DNA of 64,000 bases from Eumeta japonica (GCA_005406025.1 BGZK01000101.1:248001-312000); one strand, 5' to 3'. Counted from the first letter of the stretch, positions 1 to 11,284 are shown. The notes: generated from the sequence alone by a model not told the origin. Made by a program: numbers and translations.

Positions 1-310
1 GTACTATTTGCATTCATCTCTCTATTAAAATTGTTACTATTTGAAGCAAAAAAAAATATTTCGCTCAAACCTCATTTATTACAATTATTATAGGCATCAT
101 ATAAATGAAAATAATATATAATGTAAATAATTTCACTTCTGACGCCTATACATTAATACAAGCATTCTTCTTTTTGTCTTCAAAGTTCATCTCATACAAT
201 ATAATTACGTGATTACTGATGGCATCATATCGATATCCAACATTCGGCCAGCTTGCATACACAAACACACTCAAACGCACTCACGCACGCAAACAGAGAC
301 ACAGTATAAG
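1..310. other. AT-rich flank of the BEL element
   Basis: AT-rich DNA with no coding signal. A short CA/CG-rich stretch with repeated cacac and cacgca words lies at about 255-300, just before the LTR. The five bases before the LTR are ataag; they do not match the bases after the distal LTR (atgaa), so no clear target duplication remains. Confidence 0.6.
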
Positions 311-883
311 TGTTACGGACAGCCGCTCTCTTAATGTTAAATTTAACAATGTGTAAATAAATGTATTATTTTGATTTATAAAAACGGACTTAGGTTAAGA
401 GTTCTATTGTGTTTTATTGTATTTTGTGTGTTAAATAATTTGAATAGTTGACTCTTTATTACCCGGTTAGGGACTAGTTGTTAGGAATTACATATTTTTT
501 AATGTTTGCCCATGTGTATATTTATTGTGTTTTTAGAATATTTCTTGTCTTGCTTTGCGGTACGACTGCGAATCGTTGCACCGAGCGCATATAGTGCGCA
601 TGCGTGAAATTTGCAAAGTACATAACCACGCTCCCTCGATTATAATGTATGCAGCTCATTTGTGTAGGCGGATGCACCATCTATAAATTGCAGCGAAATT
701 GGTGAATCCGTCGCAGTTGTACTCCGGACGCCACTTTTGAAGCTCGTTCTGCAATAAACGACTCTGAACATCAAAACGATGTCCATCATTTTGCCCACAC
801 ACCAGAAGAATCCGTACTCCAAGATGACTTTGAAGATAATCTGAAGTGCAGGTTTATGCGGCGATACTGAAATTGCCGTTATA
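311..883 (+). repeat. 5' LTR of BEL element
   Basis: Starts TGTTACGG and ends near GTTATA, aligning along its length with the 3' LTR at 5597 and, inverted, with the solo LTR ending at 34640. It lacks about 120 bp present in both others: after the shared cttgtcttgc it jumps to ggtacgactgcg, whereas the 3' LTR has an extra segment at about 5837-5960. The length is 573 bp against about 697 bp for the 3' LTR once its LINE is removed. The deletion is therefore private to this copy. Confidence 0.85.
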
Positions 884-885
884 GC

Positions 886-903
886 TGGTCCTTCGGGCCG
901 GAT
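886..903 (+). promoter_or_regulatory. Primer binding site candidate
   Basis: TGGTCCTTCGGGCCGGAT lies two bases after the LTR end. It begins with TGG, as expected for pairing to the CCA end of a tRNA primer, and sits in the usual place for minus-strand priming in LTR retrotransposons. Which tRNA it pairs with was not determined. Confidence 0.6.
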
Positions 904-1312
904 CAAAAGGGATACATTTTTACGAGTAAGTCGTGTTCATCGTATTCCTATTTTCGTGTACACGTTTTGGACAGTGGTAGGGTCACCTAGTGGTGTTAAC
1001 GACATCTCATTCTTTAACGCTTTAAAGCGGTGTGACAAGTTGAGGTGTGGTCACAGGTTGTCGAGTACGATCTCGGCGCTGAATAGCCTTGACGGTTGCT
1101 CCCACCGAAGCTCTATTGTCCACCCTGACTCTGTGCTTGTCCTCTGTCAAGCGGGCCACATCTACCCTTCCTTTCTCCATTCTCGTACCGAGCATATTCT
1201 CGTACCGAGCATATTCTCGTCTCAATGCCCTCGTACGAGCTGTTAGGGAACGTTAGGGACTGAAGAACTTAAGAATTGAATTGAATTGTAAAGATTTGTA
1301 TTGATTTCAAAG

Positions 1313-2900
1313 ATGGACAGCAAGCGAGTTACAAGAGCGCACAAAATGAACACAGCCGAGAAAGAGAATGAAACGCCAGTGAGTGTGCCGACAAGCCGGT
1401 CATCGGAAACCGGCACGTCGAATACGTCATCCATGCACACGTGGAACCACGGCACAAATGATAATTTGAGTGAAAGTTCGTCCGGGCGAGAGAAAATCGA
1501 TGATGAAGATGGTAACTTACACGCGGATACGAGATCCGAACGAGTCAACGCTTCGAGTGCAACCAGCGCGCCCGTTGCGAAACATGGCCTTCTAGTGGCA
1601 AATATGTGAAACCGCAGTCCCACATACAATATAAACACGGGCGATTCGAATCAAAATGTGAACGTGGTACGACAGATAAAGCATGGTGCATTATTAACTC
1701 AATCGGAATTTGAGAAATTGGAAACTGAACGGATAGCTGCACAAGCCGCTGCCGCGCGTATGAAAATGTTGCGCTTGCGCTTGGACGTGGACGAAGAGGA
1801 TACGGTCGATGTAAACGAGTGTGAAAACACGTCCCATTTATCCAAAACAGATAAATCAAAGAAACGGACCGTTATATTGGGTGGAAATGAGCCCTCGCCC
1901 GAATGTCCAATGTCAGCGCCACCACTACTAATAGTATATTCCCACGTAATACCAATTCGAGTATAATTGAATCGACATTAGCCGATGCGATCACATTTGA
2001 GATTAAGTCGGCGAGTAAAGATACGTTGAGAGTCATGTGTGAGCTGTCTAAAGCTTTGGCGGATCTGCCGACTTTCAATGGAAATGTCAGCGAATGGATC
2101 GTATTTCGCGCGGTATATAATGACACGTTAGGTTTATTCAGTGATGTGCACAATGTAGCGCGGATCCATAAAGCACTTAGTGGTGAAGTGCGTGAATTTT
2201 GCCAAGCCTTGATTTATCCTGATTCGAACCCGCTATGAATTATGCAAGTACTTGAGCTCAGGTTCGGATGACCTGACGTTACTATTAAACAGAAGCTACA
2301 AAAATTGAGACGTATGGTGCCAGTGAATGACGGAATGAACGACATTAGCTCTTTCGCGAATACATACGTTAAATAAATTGAGCTACCTGTCCTCCTCCGA
2401 AATGACTGATGAGATATTTGATAAATTCCGCAATATCTTGAAATTCAAATGGTGCAAATATTAGGATTCTCAGGACACCGATGAGCATGAACTTGTGATG
2501 TCGTCAAATTTCTTGAATAAGGTAGCCAACCAGTGCAGCGCCTCCCTGCCGATAAAGAAAAGCGGTAGTTGAAATTCAAAGTCTGCATCGGAAAGATGCC
2601 CGCGACAACGAACGCGATTAACATCCTAAAATACGATAACAATAATACGAACTCGCACGCCGCCTTTCAACCACCGGATCAGTGAACAGTGAAAATGAAA
2701 ATAATGTATCCGCTCTGCAATAATGAACACGGCTTATCCAACTACGGCGAATTTGCGAAATTGAATGCAGGTGAAAATTGGTACGCCGCTAAAAACTTCT
2801 AATGGGTTTCCGATGCCTGAAGGGCTGTCACATGCAAGCTATGTCTAGAGGAAAGCCCTGTAAGCCATGTCAGGCTACTGCACCAAGAACGGACCACGAG
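1313..2900 (+). pseudogene. BEL gag remnant
   Basis: The frame opens at the ATG at 1313 (MDSKRVTRAHK) and runs to a stop near 1607. It resumes in a second frame at about 1630-1966, with an Ala-rich helix (ERIAAQAAAARMKMLRLRLD), and a third at about 1975-2238. The third holds the superfamily-typical text LADLPTFNGNVSEWIVFR and ARIHKALSGEVREFCQAL. A further piece, VLELRFG, follows a stop. At about 2805-2895 a Cys-rich segment (CFRCLKGCHMQAM, then CKPCQA) corresponds to the gag zinc knuckle. In intact elements gag packages the RNA. At least three frame breaks make this copy non-functional. Confidence 0.8.
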
Positions 2901-2924
2901 ACAGGCTCATGAGGGGAGCATCCA

Positions 2925-3340
2925 GACGACAGCCGTCATCAATGAGTACGCAGCGATATTGGTAAGTAATGTTAATACGATGCGTGCATTTTTGAAGATT
3001 GTTGCGGTCGAGCTCTGTGGCCCCGAAGGATCGCTGAAGGTCCATGCACTTCTTGACGCATGATCCACAGTCGCCTTAAATGATGAGTAGGTGGCAAATT
3101 GAATTCGAGCGAAAGGACGCCGCGAAGCATTACATGCATTACATATCTTGAGTGTCGATGGCAACGAGATAACTGATGAAGAATCCTGGGTTATTAAAAT
3201 CAAAATTAAAGGACTTTTCACTCGATACATGAGATATATTATGATAGTTCAGACCATGAAAAACTTTAAGCTGGCTCCGCAGCGTGCAGAACGCGTCATT
3301 GTCGCAGCCTGCCCTCATCTGAAAGTTTGATGAATGACGC
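2925..3340 (+). pseudogene. BEL aspartic protease remnant
   Basis: In-frame text FLKIVAVELCGPEGSLKV is followed by HALLDA, a stop and STVAL at about 3045-3078. This is the LLD(D)GST active-site neighbourhood of BEL proteases, here interrupted by a stop in place of the glycine. Downstream, LSVDGNEITDEESWV and IKGLFTRYMRY read open for 60 codons. The protease would normally mature the Gag-Pol polyprotein; this one cannot. Confidence 0.65.
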
Positions 3341-3389
3341 CGCCGCACCTTGTATTTTGATCGGTTAAGACAATTGGGGCTTAATTGCA

Positions 3390-4822
3390 TCGAGATAAAT
3401 TAAAAGCGGTCGTGCGACCTAGCCTGCCGCCTCCTTGACCCAACTAGGCTGGGTTTTATATGGGTGTAATTTCAGTTTATCATGGCTAGTAAATGCAATA
3501 TATCACCTACGACCGTTCGACACTGCCGATGATGAATTTAATGATAGGTCAAACGCCGGGGGATTCAATACAATTGAATGATAATGAATCCTTCTGAAGT
3601 CTTGAACCAGAAGAGAGGGCGCTCGAGTAGCTCGATGGCAATAGTGTAAGATTACCGAGCCGCCAATCGAAAAGTGCCCATTGTGAAGGTCGGATAACGA
3701 AGTTGATGCCTGAAAGGTATGATACCGCGACGCGACGTCTACGTGACGTAAAAAGAAAATTGTTGGAAGATAATTATTTGAAAAATGAATACTATGTACA
3801 GATTAACATACCGTTAAAAATTGGTACGCAGAGCCAGCGCCGAATAAATCCACATATGAACGCTTGTGATACCTGCCTCATTTAGCCGTGGCGCATCCAC
3901 AGAAAAGAAATTCCACCATGTTTTTGATGCAGCCACCTGCATAAATGGAAGATGCTTGAACGACGCGTTACTCACGGTTCCCGATTTGATACAATCACTT
4001 TTGTGTATGTCTGTTCGATTCAGACAAGGACGCGTAGCGGTGTCGGCCGACATTAAATAAAAAAAATTCCAGCGGGAGAAAATAAGAAAGAAGGATCGTG
4101 GTACCTTGCAATTTCTATGAAGAAATAACTTGAATGAAAATCTACAAGAATACTGAATGATGTCATTGATTTTCGGTGCCGCCTCGTCACCTTATACAGC
4201 GATCTATATAAAAAATTGCAAATCTTCGTGATTCGAACATAGGTAGCCCGAGGCGTGTAAAGCGATACGATTAGATTACTAAGTTGATGATTTCTTGAAA
4301 AGTTTCGATAGTATTGAAAAGGCCAAACATGTTTCGAAACAAGTTGACGAGGTTCACGGAAAAGCGGCCTTTGAGTTACGTGGTTGGACGAGTAACAAAA
4401 TTGAAGTATTAAATGAAATGTCCGATACATGAAATGATGATAATGTACAACTCGAGGGCGATACACATATTGAAAAAATCCTGGGTTTACAATGGGACAT
4501 CAAAAATGACACCCTGGGCTTCAACTTCGGCCTACGAAACACGCCTTATTGAAGTATTAAAACGTCGCTCTCACCGACGAAACGACAAGCCACGAGTGCG
4601 GTAATGTCCGTTTTCGACTTAGCCTTACCCATTCTGACCACGGGAAAAAGTATGCTATAGAGATCGGGAGTCGACCGGGATGAACGTAGAAAGTCGCTGA
4701 AATGGGTGAACGAAATACTGAAATTAGCATTGATAAAAATTATAGCAATCCCTCGACTCGAGCTACAAGCGGTACTGCTGGGCGTTCGTCATCGAATGAA
4801 ATCGGATCCAAAGTGAATGTAA
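3390..4822 (+). pseudogene. BEL reverse transcriptase and start of RNase H, broken
   Basis: Successive pieces in different frames follow BEL pol order: TQLGWVLYG at about 3440-3465; PERYDTATRRLRDVKRKLL at 3709-3765; then the RT core HHVFDAATCINGRCLNDALL and VRFRQGRVAVSADIK ending at 4056. Next come the FGAASSP-type segment near 4170 and the catalytic box near 4280-4291. In that box the Tyr codon of the expected YVDD has become TAA, leaving VDDFL. After it, KAAFELRGWTSNKIEVLNEM and LGLQWDIKNDTLGF continue to about 4530. The RNase H start IPRLELQAVLLGVRHRM lies at about 4750-4800. Stops and shifts throughout show it is inactive. Confidence 0.8.
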
Positions 4823-4904
4823 AAGTACCTACTTACTATGGTGCTCCGCCGGACGCACAATGACCCTACATTTTACACGCCAGCCGAGGGTGACGTCGTG
4901 CTCA
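4823..4904 (+). repeat. Misplaced copy of the BEL pol tail segment
   Basis: About 80 bp reading KVPTYYGAPP-type text that matches, base for base with substitutions, the segment at 5343-5424 (both share the agtac.tac.tact.tggtgc and gaccctaca words). The second copy is in the normal place, after integrase; this one is before it. The arrangement suggests a local duplication or recombination between element copies. Confidence 0.6.
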
Positions 4905-5595
4905 ATACTCGTAGCACAGAGCGAAACTTAAGAATTGATTAATACATGAGAGGTACAATAGGACATGAAGAAAGAGACTGACATCCGCACCATCTCTTGG
5001 AAATGTATGCCTCTCGGTGCTCTGAACATGGGCAGTGCCTAGGAACGTTTGGTGCGATCTGTGTCAACCGCGTTAGCCGATACATTGAGAGAGAGGAGCC
5101 TTCGCGAAAAAGTTCTCCACACCCAAATGCTGGAAGCTGAGCACATTGTCAACTTCAGGCCGTTGATGGAAGTAGACATTGAACCTACGGAGGCCGAGGG
5201 TCTTACACCTAACCACTTCTTGGTTGGGCGGTCCTGAGGCGTTACCGCAGAAGGCCACTTTTACGACAACGATCTCTTTGGACTTGCAAATTGACGAAAG
5301 TGTCAACGCCTCACTGATCACTTCTTGTAGAGGTGGTTGTAGGAGTACTTACCTACTCTGGTGCCCTGTCTGGGGCACGGCGACCCTACATATCGCGCAT
5401 CGGCCGAGGACGACATCGTGATGAGCGTTGGTCCACCATCAGCTCGTTACTCGTGGCGTCGAGATAAGAGTAAGAAGACTTACCTGGATTCTGACAATCA
5501 AGTCTGTGTGGTGGACGTCGAGAAGACTGGAGGCGATCTGCAGCGTCCCTGTTTAAAGATCGCCATGCTGGTGTCGAGGGGAAGCGAGGGGTAGA
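4905..5595 (+). pseudogene. BEL integrase C-terminal part and pol tail domain
   Basis: From about 5000 the frame reads SWKCMPLGALNMGSA, a stop, then ERLVRSVSTALADTL and on through EAEHIVNFRPLMEV to LTPNHFLVG at 5232. This is the well-conserved last part of BEL/Pao integrase. After a frame change, the tail domain common at the end of BEL pol follows: MSVGPPSARYSWRR, then VCVVDVEKTGGDLQRPCLKI, ending at the stop at 5594, directly before the 3' LTR. The catalytic D,D-35-E region of integrase is not visible and appears deleted. Confidence 0.85.
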
Positions 5596-5596
5596 A
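5577..5596 (+). promoter_or_regulatory. Polypurine tract candidate
   Basis: AGGGGAAGCGAGGGGTAGAA, almost all purine, abuts the TGTTAC start of the 3' LTR. This is the expected site for plus-strand priming. Confidence 0.65.
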
Positions 5597-6118
5597 TGTT
5601 ACAAACAGCCGCGCTCTTAGTGTTAAATTGGACAATGTGTACATAAATGTACTATTATGATTTATAAAATGGACTTAGATCAAGAATTATTTTGTGTTTG
5701 ATTGTATTTTTTGTTGTTTGAATTTGAATAGTTGTCTCTTTATTACCCGCGTAGGGATTAATTTTTCAGAATCATATATTTTTTAATGTTTTCCTATGTG
5801 TATATTTATTGTATTTTTAGAACATATCTTGTCTTGCATGTTTTATTGTGTTTTGTGCAATTTAATGATGAATACGAAATACTGTGATGAGCATATGAAT
5901 TGCATACAAAATTGAGCCTTGACAGGGAAGAACAATAAGAGGCGAGAACTTCGGCCGTCTTTGTGGTACAACCGCGAATCGGTGTACCGAGCGCATGTGG
6001 CACTCTTGAATGAAATATGCAAAGTGAATGGCCAGGCCGCCTTGATTACAATATATACAGCTTATATATGCAGGCGGATGCACTACCTATGAATTGCAGC
6101 GGAATTTATGCTTCCGTC

Positions 6119-6530
6119 AATTCCCTCAAATTCCTCCCTAAAGCACCCAAATTCAACAAACCGATGAACAAAAGTCGACCCACCGACAGAGCTCCCCCCT
6201 CAGTGGACGATATCAAATTTCCCGCCCTAAGCAAAAAAACGCCAAGGAGACGTCCATATCCCGCGCCCTCCACCAACGCATGCCAGAATCGGCAAAGGAA
6301 ACCGGTCACCGCGTGCCCCTCCGCCACCACCCAATAGTTAGACTGTCAACCAGAGCACGCCCCTCAGAAACGATATCAAGACAATAATGTCTGTCCTCCG
6401 AGTGGTTAAAAGCGCTGTTTTCACAGTATTAGCATCGAACTTCCGTAGGGCCCAAACAGGAGAGGACTGATTAGCGGTTATACTGACACATCAGAACCTG
6501 CTGGCCAAACTCGAATTCTTATAATGCCAG
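6119..6530 (+). pseudogene. Jockey-type LINE ORF1, C-terminal remnant
   Basis: A Pro/Lys-rich open stretch (PKAPKFNKPMNKSRPTD, PSVDDIKFPALSKKTP) runs to a stop at about 6337. In a second frame, DIKTIMSVLRVVKSAVF and then AQTGED, a stop and LAVILTHQNLLAKLEF run at about 6376-6515. The latter is the helical end typical of Jockey-type ORF1 (Gag-like, nucleic-acid-binding) proteins. The upstream RNA-binding and zinc-knuckle parts are absent because the insertion is 5'-truncated. Confidence 0.6.
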
Positions 6531-6544
6531 AGGCACCCGGGTGC

Positions 6545-7660
6545 ACCGTTGAACGCCTTAAACCCAAAATCCTCTCACTGCTTTCCTTTAACGCGCGCGG
6601 TTCAAGTAACAATATAAATCGGCTAGGTGTGTGTGCAAAGGAATACTCCGTAGATGTAATTTTAATATAAGAAATCTTTTTAAAGCAAAAATCACGCGTA
6701 GCATGCAAAATACCAAACTACGTACAAATGCGTACTGACAGAGATGGGTTGCTTCAGTGGGCGGTATCACACTATATTAAAAACGCGCACTCTACTGTTG
6801 CCCGATAGATACACCTCCGCTAACTAACCTAGAACCACCCTCATCATAGCCTCAGTGTACCAATCCTCAACTAAGAAATTGCTCCGGAACGACCTATAAT
6901 CATTATTCTCCTTAGGGGATGCAGTCATCCTATTCGGAGATTTCAATAGTAAAAACATAGAATGAAAGTGTATCACTACAAAGAAAAACGGACGAAAACT
7001 CTCGAGTCTCGTGGACAAGATAGGTTTCAATGTCCTTTCTCCGCTCACACCGACTCAATTCCCAGACAGTAATCAACATAGGCCGGATATCCTCGACATC
7101 GCATTACTTAAAAGATTGGCGCTTAGACTAGGAGGCATCGAAACACTTCAACGCTTCAACTCAGATCACTGTCCCGTACATCTGTAATTAGGCCACTTAA
7201 CAGATAATAGGTCAAATCCAACAAAGACAATCACAAACTGGAAAAGGGTATTGGTCGCACTTGAGAAAATCGACACCGCCACGTTAAATGGTATCGTACA
7301 CGACATCGTTTCAACTGACGAAATCTATCATCCAATAGGGGCTTTCACCACCCACGTTAGGATAGTGGTCAAGAATAAATCAAGAAGGATTCCAGTGAAC
7401 GCAGATCACCAAAAACTTCCAAAAGATGTATTCACGCTGCTATGAGCCAAAAACGTAGCCCTGCGCTGCGAAAGCACATACCTCACCCCATCTAATAGGT
7501 CCTGTGCGCTCGCCCTACAATGTAAAGTGAGAGCACGCATACAGGAAGTTCGCAACGATAACCGGAGCACCTTCATGCAAGAGATCACCCCCCAGCCATA
7601 AGGCTCATTGGAAATTAGCCAAAGTTTTGAAATCGGAGGGATACGAGCCAACTCCTGCTC
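6545..7660 (+). pseudogene. LINE ORF2 endonuclease domain, broken
   Basis: Reads as an apurinic/apyrimidinic-like endonuclease in several frames: ILSLLSFNARGSSNNINRL near 6560-6630; GDFNSK at 6936-6953; RPDILDIALL at 7080-7109; SDHCPV at 7161-7178. These are the Asp/Asn metal-binding and C-terminal His motifs of the family. Frameshifts and stops separate the pieces. The domain normally nicks the target DNA to prime reverse transcription. A linker (LVALEKIDTATLNGIVHDIV and following) continues to about 7660. Confidence 0.75.
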
Positions 7661-7799
7661 TCAAGAAATCCGATAACGTTTGACGACCGGGATAAAGCTG
7701 AGTGCCTTGCTGACAGCATCAAGCAACAATGCTCCCAGACTTCCTCCCCATACGACCCACAACACACACACCGGATCGAGGAGGAAGTTCAACAGACAA

Positions 7800-8800
7800 T
7801 CTCCCTCGACTCGGAGGATGATTTGGATCCCGTATCACTGGATGAAGTTCAATCCCACATCAAAAAACTCAACACTCGAAAGGCACCACAGCATCAGTAA
7901 TAAAGCAAAAAAAATGCTTTTCTCTGCCGCTAATGGTAACTGTACTGATCGCTGTATTTAACGCGTTCCTCAAAAACTGCTGCTGCCCACCTAGCTGGAA
8001 AGAAGCAGTCATCCCAAAACCGGGAAACCACGCGACCTTCCCCCCCCATTAACAAACCAATCAGCCTTCTGAGCGGTCTGGGCAAAGTCTGCAAAAAAAT
8101 CCTGAAAACACGCTTAAGCAATCATGTATTAAACAGAAGCCTTATAATAAACGAACAATTCGGACTTTGACCCCAACACTCATGCCTCCAACAAGCCCTC
8201 CGTCTAGTCGAACACATCTCGGAAGGCTTCAAAAAGAAACACAAAACAGTGGCAGTATTTTTTGATAGTTTTCGATACGAGGTAAAGGCGTTTGTTAGGG
8301 TTTGGCACACGGGCCTAATACACAAACTCTATACCCTAGAGGTACCAGATCGTGTGATACCAATCATACACAGCTACATCAATAATATAGAATTCACCTT
8401 TCTCTACGAAAACACTTACTCTTTTTATTGACTCATGAGAGCTGGAGTGCCTCAAGGCTTCACGTTTTCGCTGCTTCTGTACTCCGCATACACAAATAAC
8501 ATTCTACGACCGAAAACATAGGTCCAAATCGCACTCTTCGCCGACGACATGACACTCTACTTACGTAGCTCTATAGCTGTCCTACACTATTGTAGGACAC
8601 ATAATATGGCGCCCCTAGCGGGCCATTGATGATCTCATGCAATGGTTTCAACTCTGGAGGATCGAGGTTAATCTAAAAAAAATAGCAACAATATATTTCA
8701 ATTACAGTTTGAAAAAAAATAATTCGAGTAGTCCCTGTAAACATCACCATCCTTCGCATGTTAATTGCCCCCATTCCGTGGCAGCCTAATTACTAATACC
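7800..8800 (+). pseudogene. LINE ORF2 reverse transcriptase domain, broken
   Basis: Pieces in RT order: a PISLLSGLGKVCKKI-like segment near 8050-8100; GFKKKHKTVAVFFD at about 8227-8268, where the catalytic block is disrupted; VWHTGLIHKLYTLEVPDR at 8298-8352; RAGVPQGFTFSPLLYSAYTN at about 8438-8498; IALFADDMTLYLRSS with the FADD catalytic pair at 8537-8548. Many substitutions, one in-frame stop before RAGVPQG and several shifts mean it is dead. Confidence 0.8.
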
Positions 8801-9019
8801 TAGGCATAGGTAATGAATAAATATCTCCATTTTAGAAATCGTTTTAGGCAGCTAGCTAAATTTTACATGTCACGCCTCGGCGGTATGATAGGGAGGAAAA
8901 TGTAGAACGTCGCTACGCAACAAGCGTACCACTTATACGATGTGCATAAAGTGATGACGTAAGCGTGTCCAATCTTTGCTCACACCGCCCCGACTTCACT
9001 AAATGACCTTCAAATTATC

Positions 9020-9654
9020 CAAAACAATTTGAGTAGAAGAGCAACAGACCCACAGTGGTATATCAAAAACTCGGTTCTCCATAGGGAGCTAGAACTCTCT
9101 ACCATATCTAAGTACATGAAGAACGCATCAGAACGATTCTTCATTATAGTAATCAATCACTCCAACCCATTGATTTCATCTGCTGCTTCTTACGAGGCAC
9201 CTCCCGCAAATCACTTTATTAGAAGGCCACAGAATTTTCTTACTGACCTGCCCGATGACTCACTGCCAAGGCCGAAAAACTAAACAATGCTCTTAAATAC
9301 TTAGAGAAATGGGAGTAGGCCGTACCTCAAACGATTTAACTCCCGGGGCGCTCATCGCGCACCCGTGTCACCCAGAGGTATCAACCCGCGTCGAAATCTC
9401 TCGTAAGTCCCTATGTCGAGGGTATTCAAGCGGACCCCCCCCGTAGGAGATTCACGCGCCGACGGCATCTCTATGTCGATCGGTCGTTTCCGATAAGGCT
9501 GACGACAGCTCCTGGGCTGACAACAGAAACCAACATCAAGTTTTTCAGGGGCTTATTGGTCCGTGAAAATTGGACAAACCCCACGCGGGTGCGTGGCAGT
9601 TCATAAGGTTTTTTATCCCCCTCTTCCCGCAAGGAGAAAACCAAAACAAAAAAA
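9020..9654 (+). pseudogene. LINE ORF2 C-terminus and 3' UTR
   Basis: The last coding block reads DPQWYIKNSVLHRELEL, NASERFFIIVINHSNPLI and PPANHFIRRPQNFL, ending at a stop at 9283. It matches the block at 33807-34055 and serves to define the family. The 3' UTR (9284-9648) shares with the second copy a GC-rich middle, a ggggcttattggtccgtg-like segment and the terminal tttttatccccctcttcccgc words before the A-tail. Confidence 0.75.
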
Positions 9655-9840
9655 ATGCATCCGTCGCAGTTATATTCCGATCGTCACTTGAGAAGCTCAT
9701 ATTGCAAAAAACAAGTCTGAACATCGAAACGCTGTCCATCATTTTGCCCACACGCACGCCACAAGAATCCGTACTCCGAGGCGACTGTGAAAGAAATCCG
9801 AAGTGCGGGCTCACGCGGCGGTGCTGAAATCGTCGTTACA

Positions 9841-11284
9841 ATGAATAACAACAATCGTATAAAGTTGTCAGTCTCATTCAAGAAGCTAGAATTAGATTGG
9901 TCCCTTTTGTAACCGACGAACTAGTATCAGAAAATCATTAGGCTAATAGTCGACGCTTGAATTGAATAGACATGAAAAATGCGAAGATAAACGAAAACGT
10001 ATTATCATGACTATAAATTATCATATCGTTATCACATGTGAGACAGCTCCGATATGGCCTTCGTCGTCAGAAAGCCTATATAAATTAGATTAACGTCTAA
10101 CGTGGATAGACTTCCATGAATAATTCAGAGGTTTGCTCGTAACCCTGTCAAATTATATTCATACTTTTTTCAAACATGATTTCGTATATTTTATTCCAAT
10201 AATAAATATTTTAAGTTAAAATATATATTTGATTCTGAAAATAAGCTTACCCACGTAAACGGGATTCGGCATAAGAAAAACATGCTTTTATATAACATCG
10301 TTTTGCGAAACAATTATTTATCTCATCAACAGATGAGATAAAGAATTTTTCACGAATGTAAATAATGTTAACTAGGTAAAGTCCCACCCGCTGTCCGGGA
10401 ACGTAGATTATAGAGATATAATTCTATAGACAGATAATTCTCATACAATTCGTATTATCATTTAACCAAAACAAAAGTCTGAAGACATGTATTTTATAGT
10501 GGAAAAACAGACATTAAAATATATTTTTGTACCACGCTAAACATCTTTAGGAAACTGTTCCTTTTAAATATGTATGAATAGCACGTATGCCCTCGTAGAT
10601 GTACGACTGTTTTATTTATTTATGATTACTTTTCCTAGGCTATGTTATTGCAATATTAGTAACGTATATATATATAAAATATTGTAGTAGCGGACCTAGG
10701 AGTAGGTGGCATCCGGCCTTCATGCTTAGTTTCGTAAATGAAGGTTTGCGTTTCACTTAAAATTAGAGTAGAATAGAATATTCGAATCTCATCTCGCGAA
10801 GAAAAAGCGAATAAGCTGTAGATAGAAAAATATCGCAGAAAAAGGGGCGAGCTCTGATGCCCAAGTGCACAAACACTTCAATAGTGACGGAAAAGTGGAT
10901 TGTTATAATTAATTTAATAAGAGATCCTATTGAAATTCATATGGAGAAATATTGAAGAACCGATCAATAAGTGTATCTTGCATTGAAAATACTTTTTCAT
11001 TTAAATACTTGAATTCTTTTACTACATCAAAGGTACTGAGCCCCGAGCTATGCCCTACAATATATATATACATGGGACACACTATAAGTTTATGAAACTG
11101 GTTAAATAGGATTAACTATGGAAAACTAAACTCTTTGACTGTAGAATACAGTTTGTTTTATATAACTGTTAATTGTTTTTGCACTGTGGAGTCATTTTAA
11201 AAATTGCATGTTTTGTCACTATGGATTTAATTCATAAAATTTTTTAAAGTAAGATTTCCTACGATTTTAAGTGTAATTTGACAG
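9841..11284. other. AT-rich unassigned DNA
   Basis: No coding signal. A small perfect inverted repeat (ttatctcatc, four-base loop aaca, gatgagataa) lies at about 10319-10342, and a TA run at about 10665-10680. Nothing else is recognisable. Confidence 0.6.

Larger units (their letters stand above)
6119..9654 (+). mobile_element. Jockey-type LINE inserted in the BEL 3' LTR
   Basis: A non-LTR retrotransposon of about 3.5 kb in the same orientation as its host LTR. It ends in a short A-run (9649-9655) and is flanked by 11-bp direct repeats, atgcttccgtc at 6108-6118 and atgcatccgtc at 9655-9665, differing by one base. It holds the end of ORF1, an endonuclease, a reverse transcriptase, a C-terminal domain and a 3' UTR. 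It is 5'-truncated within ORF1 and heavily mutated. A second, shorter copy of the same family lies near 33.8-34.4 kb. The clade assignment rests on resemblance to Jockey-type proteins. Confidence 0.85.
311..9840 (+). mobile_element. BEL/Pao LTR retrotransposon, decayed, with nested LINE
   Basis: A full-length but dead LTR retrotransposon. Two related LTRs (311-883 and 5597-9840, the second split by a LINE) enclose about 4.7 kb of internal sequence. A primer-binding-site-like sequence follows the first LTR and a purine-rich tract precedes the second. Internal reading frames in order recall BEL/Pao gag, zinc knuckle, aspartic protease, reverse transcriptase, the start of RNase H, the integrase end and the C-terminal tail domain. 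All frames carry stops and shifts, so no functional product is expected. The internal region is shorter than typical for the superfamily, mainly because most of RNase H and integrase is missing. The superfamily call comes from the gag and RT wording; the family was not identified. Confidence 0.88.
5597..9840 (+). repeat. 3' LTR of BEL element, split by a LINE
   Basis: The two parts, 5597-6118 and 9666-9840, together match the 5' LTR plus the roughly 120 bp missing there. The LTR ends CGTCGTTACA at 9840. The left part breaks off after atgcttccgtc and the right part resumes with atgcatccgtc, so the LINE between them is an insertion into the LTR. Confidence 0.88.

Noticed and set aside
640..906. 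88-codon minus-strand frame in the 5' LTR
   Set aside because: It lies wholly across LTR, and the matching frame in the solo LTR (31798-32007) is kept only because the DNA is similar; no domain.
1243..1638. 131-codon minus-strand frame opposite gag
   Set aside because: Antisense shadow of the BEL gag frame starting at 1313.
311..9840. A clean 4-6 bp target duplication for the full BEL element
   Set aside because: The flanks are ataag and atgaa; only three of five positions agree, so no duplication is claimed.
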